DNA of 64,000 bases, from contig CAKRCW010000001.1 of assembly GCA_934309145.1 (NCBI GenBank), positions 310,001-374,000 of the forward strand. Direction: 5' to 3'. This document shows, piece by piece, positions 61,805 through 64,000 of this stretch (its first letter is position 1; every line of letters starts with the position of its first letter). The DNA comes from an uncultured Lachnospiraceae bacterium (GTDB lineage Bacteria; Bacillota; Clostridia; Lachnospirales; Lachnospiraceae). The notes below the pieces were generated by a model, which saw only the letters and a list, made by a program, of their open reading frames with translations, had not been told where the DNA came from and ran no database searches. Made by a program: the position numbers and the translations under genes.

Positions 61805-62415
61805 TCAATTAATACATCCATATGGTCACAGAGATAATTTCTTAGCATCTGCATCTCCTCTAGGGCAATACAGCTTCTGGGCTTTTCTTCCCCATTTTCA
61901 TCCTTAAAAACCATATCGTATACCTCGTTAAATGGCATCCAGAAAACCTCGCTTATCTCTGACCGCTGAAACACAATATCTTCCTCTGGAATATCCCTGT
62001 ACATCACATATACATTGCTCACCTGATTATCTGAGAATATACTTCCATGAAAATTCTTGCTGTACGCTTTTCTTCTTTTTCCACAAAAATGAAGCTCCTT
62101 TGCCGATGCTGTGACACCCAATTCCTCGCTAAGCTCCCTCAATGCTGACTCAACATAACTACAGCCCGACGGGATGTGTCCGGCACTTGATATATCAAGG
62201 CATCCGGGATGTGAATCCTTGTCATCACTTCTCCGCTGAACTAAAAGCTCAACCCCGTCCAATATGCCATACCCTGCACCACAGGCTTTAGCATTTACAC
62301 GCATAAGCCATACATGTGAGGTTCTGTGTCTTATGCCCTTTTCGTGTGCTTCCTCTCTGGAAACAGTATCTCCTGTTGGCACACCATTTTCATCTACTAT
62401 GTCAAGTATTTCCAT
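61792..62415 (-). CDS. NUDIX hydrolase (IDI-like), stop supplied by the inverted-repeat element
   Basis: 207 residues. The NUDIX box is near residues 85-110: AGHIPSGCSYVESALRELSEELGV, close to the consensus G-x5-E-x7-REUXEEXGU but with Cys-Ser where the first Glu region usually lies. The N-terminus (MEILDIVDENGVPTGDTVSREEAHEKGIRHRTSHVW) is typical of the IDI-like NUDIX group (YfcD). The last codons and stop (TCT GTC AGG TAA) lie within the right arm of the 221-bp element, so the natural C-terminus may have been altered. GAGGAGAGG precedes the ATG at 62415. Confidence 0.88.
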   Translation of the reverse strand: MEILDIVDENGVPTGDTVSREEAHEKGIRHRTSHVWLMRVNAKACGAGYGILDGVELLVQRRSDDKDSHPGCLDISSAGHIPSGCSYVESALRELSEELGVTASAKELHFCGKRRKAYSKNFHGSIFSDNQVSNVYVMYRDIPEEDIVFQRSEISEVFWMPFNEVYDMVFKDENGEEKPRSCIALEEMQMLRNYLCDHMDVLIDSVR

Positions 62416-62481
62416 GTTTTCCTCTCCTCGCAAATATTAAACTGCCATGTCAAATTATTTAAAAATTAATTTTTTAATGTA

Positions 62482-62523
62482 GACTGGCGGCGTGATATTA
62501 TTTATATCACGTTGCCTGTAGTC
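62482..62523. repeat. Hairpin between pdxT and the NUDIX gene
   Basis: GACT-GGCGGCGTGATAT pairs with ATATCACGTTGCC-TGT-AGTC, giving about 13 pairs (two G-U) plus a bulged four-base extension. It lies 70 bp upstream of the NUDIX start. No clear U-tract follows on the minus strand. Confidence 0.5.
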
Positions 62524-62544
62524 GCAATACTCATTATATCATAG

Positions 62545-62595
62545 AAAAAAGTCCATGTACCAGCACATTATCATGTGATTTTGGTACATGGACTT
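62545..62595 (-). terminator. Terminator of pdxS-pdxT
   Basis: Perfect 13-bp stem AAGTCCATGTACC / GGTACATGGACTT (62549-62561 and 62583-62595), with an inner CACAT / ATGTG stem, followed by TTTTTTCT on the minus strand. Confidence 0.9.
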
Positions 62596-62618
62596 ATTTT
62601 TACTACTTATTATCTATA

Positions 62619-63218
62619 TTACTTACAGAGATTTAAAAACATTTCATGGCAGCGTGTATCATCCGTAAGCTCCGGATGGAACGCAACACCTATCTGATTT
62701 TTATAGGTAACGCCAACTATATTTCTGCCTGTTTTATCTTTTGGCTTTCTGTCAATCTCTGTCAGAATTTCTACACCATCACCGATACTCTGGATATATG
62801 GTGCTCTTATGAATTCAAGTGGAAAATCCTTATCCTCATTGCCAGCCCCATTTAGCTTACCCATATATGAGAAGCTGCCGAGCTGTCTGCCATATGCATT
62901 TCTCTCAACAACCACCGGCAAAGATGCAAAATATGTGTTTGAGTCATTTGCAAGCTTCCTAGCTAACAATATAAGTCCCGCACATGTTCCGAAAACCGGC
63001 ATATCCTTTGATATATAATCATTAAGTGTATCGAACATATCAAGCTCTCTAAGAAGCTTGCCCTGTACAGTGCTCTCTCCACCTGGAAGGATAATTCCCT
63101 GAAAATCCTGTTCTAAATCTCTCTTCTGTCTAAGCTCGATGCAAGAAGCTCCCAGCTTTTCAAGCATATATTCATGCTCTATAAAAGCTCCCTGAACTGC
63201 AAGTACAGCAATCCTCAT
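62619..63218 (-). CDS. pdxT: Pyridoxal 5'-phosphate synthase glutaminase subunit
   Basis: 199 residues, class I glutamine amidotransferase fold. AVQGAFIEHEYML, ILPGGESTVQGKLL (oxyanion region), MPVFGTCAGLILLA (nucleophile Cys) and GVAFHPELTDDTRCHEMF (catalytic His and Glu) are all present. It supplies ammonia to PdxS. One base separates it from pdxS. Confidence 0.96.
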   Translation of the reverse strand: MRIAVLAVQGAFIEHEYMLEKLGASCIELRQKRDLEQDFQGIILPGGESTVQGKLLRELDMFDTLNDYISKDMPVFGTCAGLILLARKLANDSNTYFASLPVVVERNAYGRQLGSFSYMGKLNGAGNEDKDFPLEFIRAPYIQSIGDGVEILTEIDRKPKDKTGRNIVGVTYKNQIGVAFHPELTDDTRCHEMFLNLCK

Positions 63219-63219
63219 T

Positions 63220-64000
63220 CTACTTGCCCCTTTCAGCCATAAGGAGTTCTATCTCCTGCTCATTTATTCCAACCATAGCTTCTCCTAAATCCTCTGACAA
63301 TGAAGCTATAAGCTTAGCATCTGTATAGTTTGTAACAGCCTTAACGATTGCATTTGCACGCTTCTTAGGGTTACCTGACTTAAATATACCAGAGCCAACG
63401 AATACACCCTCAGCACCAAGCTGCATCATAAGTGCTGCGTCTGCCGGTGTAGCAACTCCACCTGCTGCGAAATTTACAACAGGAAGCTTTCCATTTTCAT
63501 GTACATAAAGAACAAGGTCATAAGGTACTCTGAGCTCCTTAGCAGCATCAAAAAGCTCATCCTCACGCATAGATGTGAGACGTGCTATCTCGCTGTTCAT
63601 CATTCTCATATGACGTACAGCCTGAACAACGTCACCTGTACCAGGCTCACCCTTAGTTCTAATCATTGATGCACCCTCGTTAATTCTTCTTAATGCCTCG
63701 CCAAGATCCTTTGCACCACATACAAATGGAACCTTGAACTTTGTCTTATCAATATGGTACACATCATCAGCAGGTGAGAGAACCTCACTCTCATCGATAT
63801 AATCAATCTCTATAGCCTCTAAAAGCTGTGCCTCAACGAAATGACCAATTCTGCACTTAGCCATAACAGGTATAGATACAGCATCCTGAATACCCTTAAT
63901 CATCTTAGGATCACTCATTCTTGAAACTCCACCGGCAGCTCTTATGTCAGCAGGTATACGCTCAAGTGCCATAACTGCACATGCACCAGCCTCCTCAGCA
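63220..64000 (-). CDS. pdxS: Pyridoxal 5'-phosphate synthase lyase subunit (N-terminus outside window)
   Basis: The frame is open to the right edge, giving 260 of about 290 residues; the first ATG inside the window (63972) is internal. ACAVMALERIPADIRAAGGVSRMSDP, VMAKCRIGHFVEAQLLEAI, YIDESEVLSPAD and FVCGAKDLGEALRRINEGASMIRTKGEPGTG are conserved PdxS blocks with the catalytic lysines. With PdxT it makes PLP from ribose-5-phosphate, glyceraldehyde-3-phosphate and glutamine. Confidence 0.97.
   Translation of the reverse strand, partial: AEEAGACAVMALERIPADIRAAGGVSRMSDPKMIKGIQDAVSIPVMAKCRIGHFVEAQLLEAIEIDYIDESEVLSPADDVYHIDKTKFKVPFVCGAKDLGEALRRINEGASMIRTKGEPGTGDVVQAVRHMRMMNSEIARLTSMREDELFDAAKELRVPYDLVLYVHENGKLPVVNFAAGGVATPADAALMMQLGAEGVFVGSGIFKSGNPKKRANAIVKAVTNYTDAKLIASLSEDLGEAMVGINEQEIELLMAERGK

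Overview
The window is a gene-dense, AT-rich chromosomal segment from a Gram-positive anaerobe, most likely a gut Lachnospiraceae (Lachnospira, Roseburia or Coprococcus type). The evidence is AddB rather than RecB, a type III glutamine synthetase, a T-box leader on tyrS, an infC-rpmI-rplT operon with an AUU start, an indolepyruvate:ferredoxin oxidoreductase and a fru PTS operon. Almost every gene is on the minus strand. The one clear plus-strand gene is a CNNM/CBS protein at 26151-27452. I see no prophage, insertion sequence, CRISPR array or rRNA. There is one tRNA, tRNA-Leu(AAG).

Layout from left to right. 1-9.3 kb holds DNA maintenance genes (addB, topB, tcdA, yolD plus a Y-family polymerase). 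9.5-13.4 kb is a decayed accessory patch: an Rpn-family nuclease, a LURP-one protein, an FMN reductase with an internal deletion, an XRE/zinc-ribbon regulator and a TetR gene broken by an in-frame amber codon. 13.5-24.3 kb holds bioB, glnN, a D-lactate dehydrogenase, a PdaB-like deacetylase, tyrS with T-box, a CDF metal exporter and an O-antigen-ligase-like protein. 24.3-26.1 kb holds tRNA-Leu and infC-rpmI-rplT. 27.5-36.6 kb is mixed: an EF-hand protein, amylase-yerC, a VWA lipoprotein, SseB, a Gfo/Idh oxidoreductase and an ECF sigma factor with its membrane partner. 36.6-41.7 kb is a two-component system with a three-gene ABC-2 exporter, resembling the linearmycin-resistance (Lnr) arrangement.

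41.9-48.4 kb is an aryl-acid module: acyl-CoA ligase, IorA, IorB and a sodium/solute symporter, with a LytTR regulator just upstream. It could take up arylacetates, activate them to CoA thioesters and carboxylate them to aryl-pyruvates, or run the reverse. 48.5-55.3 kb is the fructose operon fruR-fruK-fruA-ptsH-ptsI, with a second fruK copy on the other side of the operator region. The HPr has Arg where Firmicutes normally have regulatory Ser46. 55.3-64 kb holds xth, a YbaK deacylase, a short Fur-like regulator, a MATE exporter, prephenate dehydratase, a pyridoxal kinase-type enzyme, a NUDIX hydrolase and pdxT-pdxS.

The most unusual object is a 221-bp element at 61584-61804 with perfect 59-bp inverted arms. 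It sits at the 3' end of the NUDIX gene and supplies its stop codon; no transposase is visible. Other structures worth attention are a hairpin that buries the ribosome-binding site of the VWA lipoprotein, a nested hairpin at the predicted first nucleotide of the symporter transcript, and helically phased operator repeats upstream of fruR.
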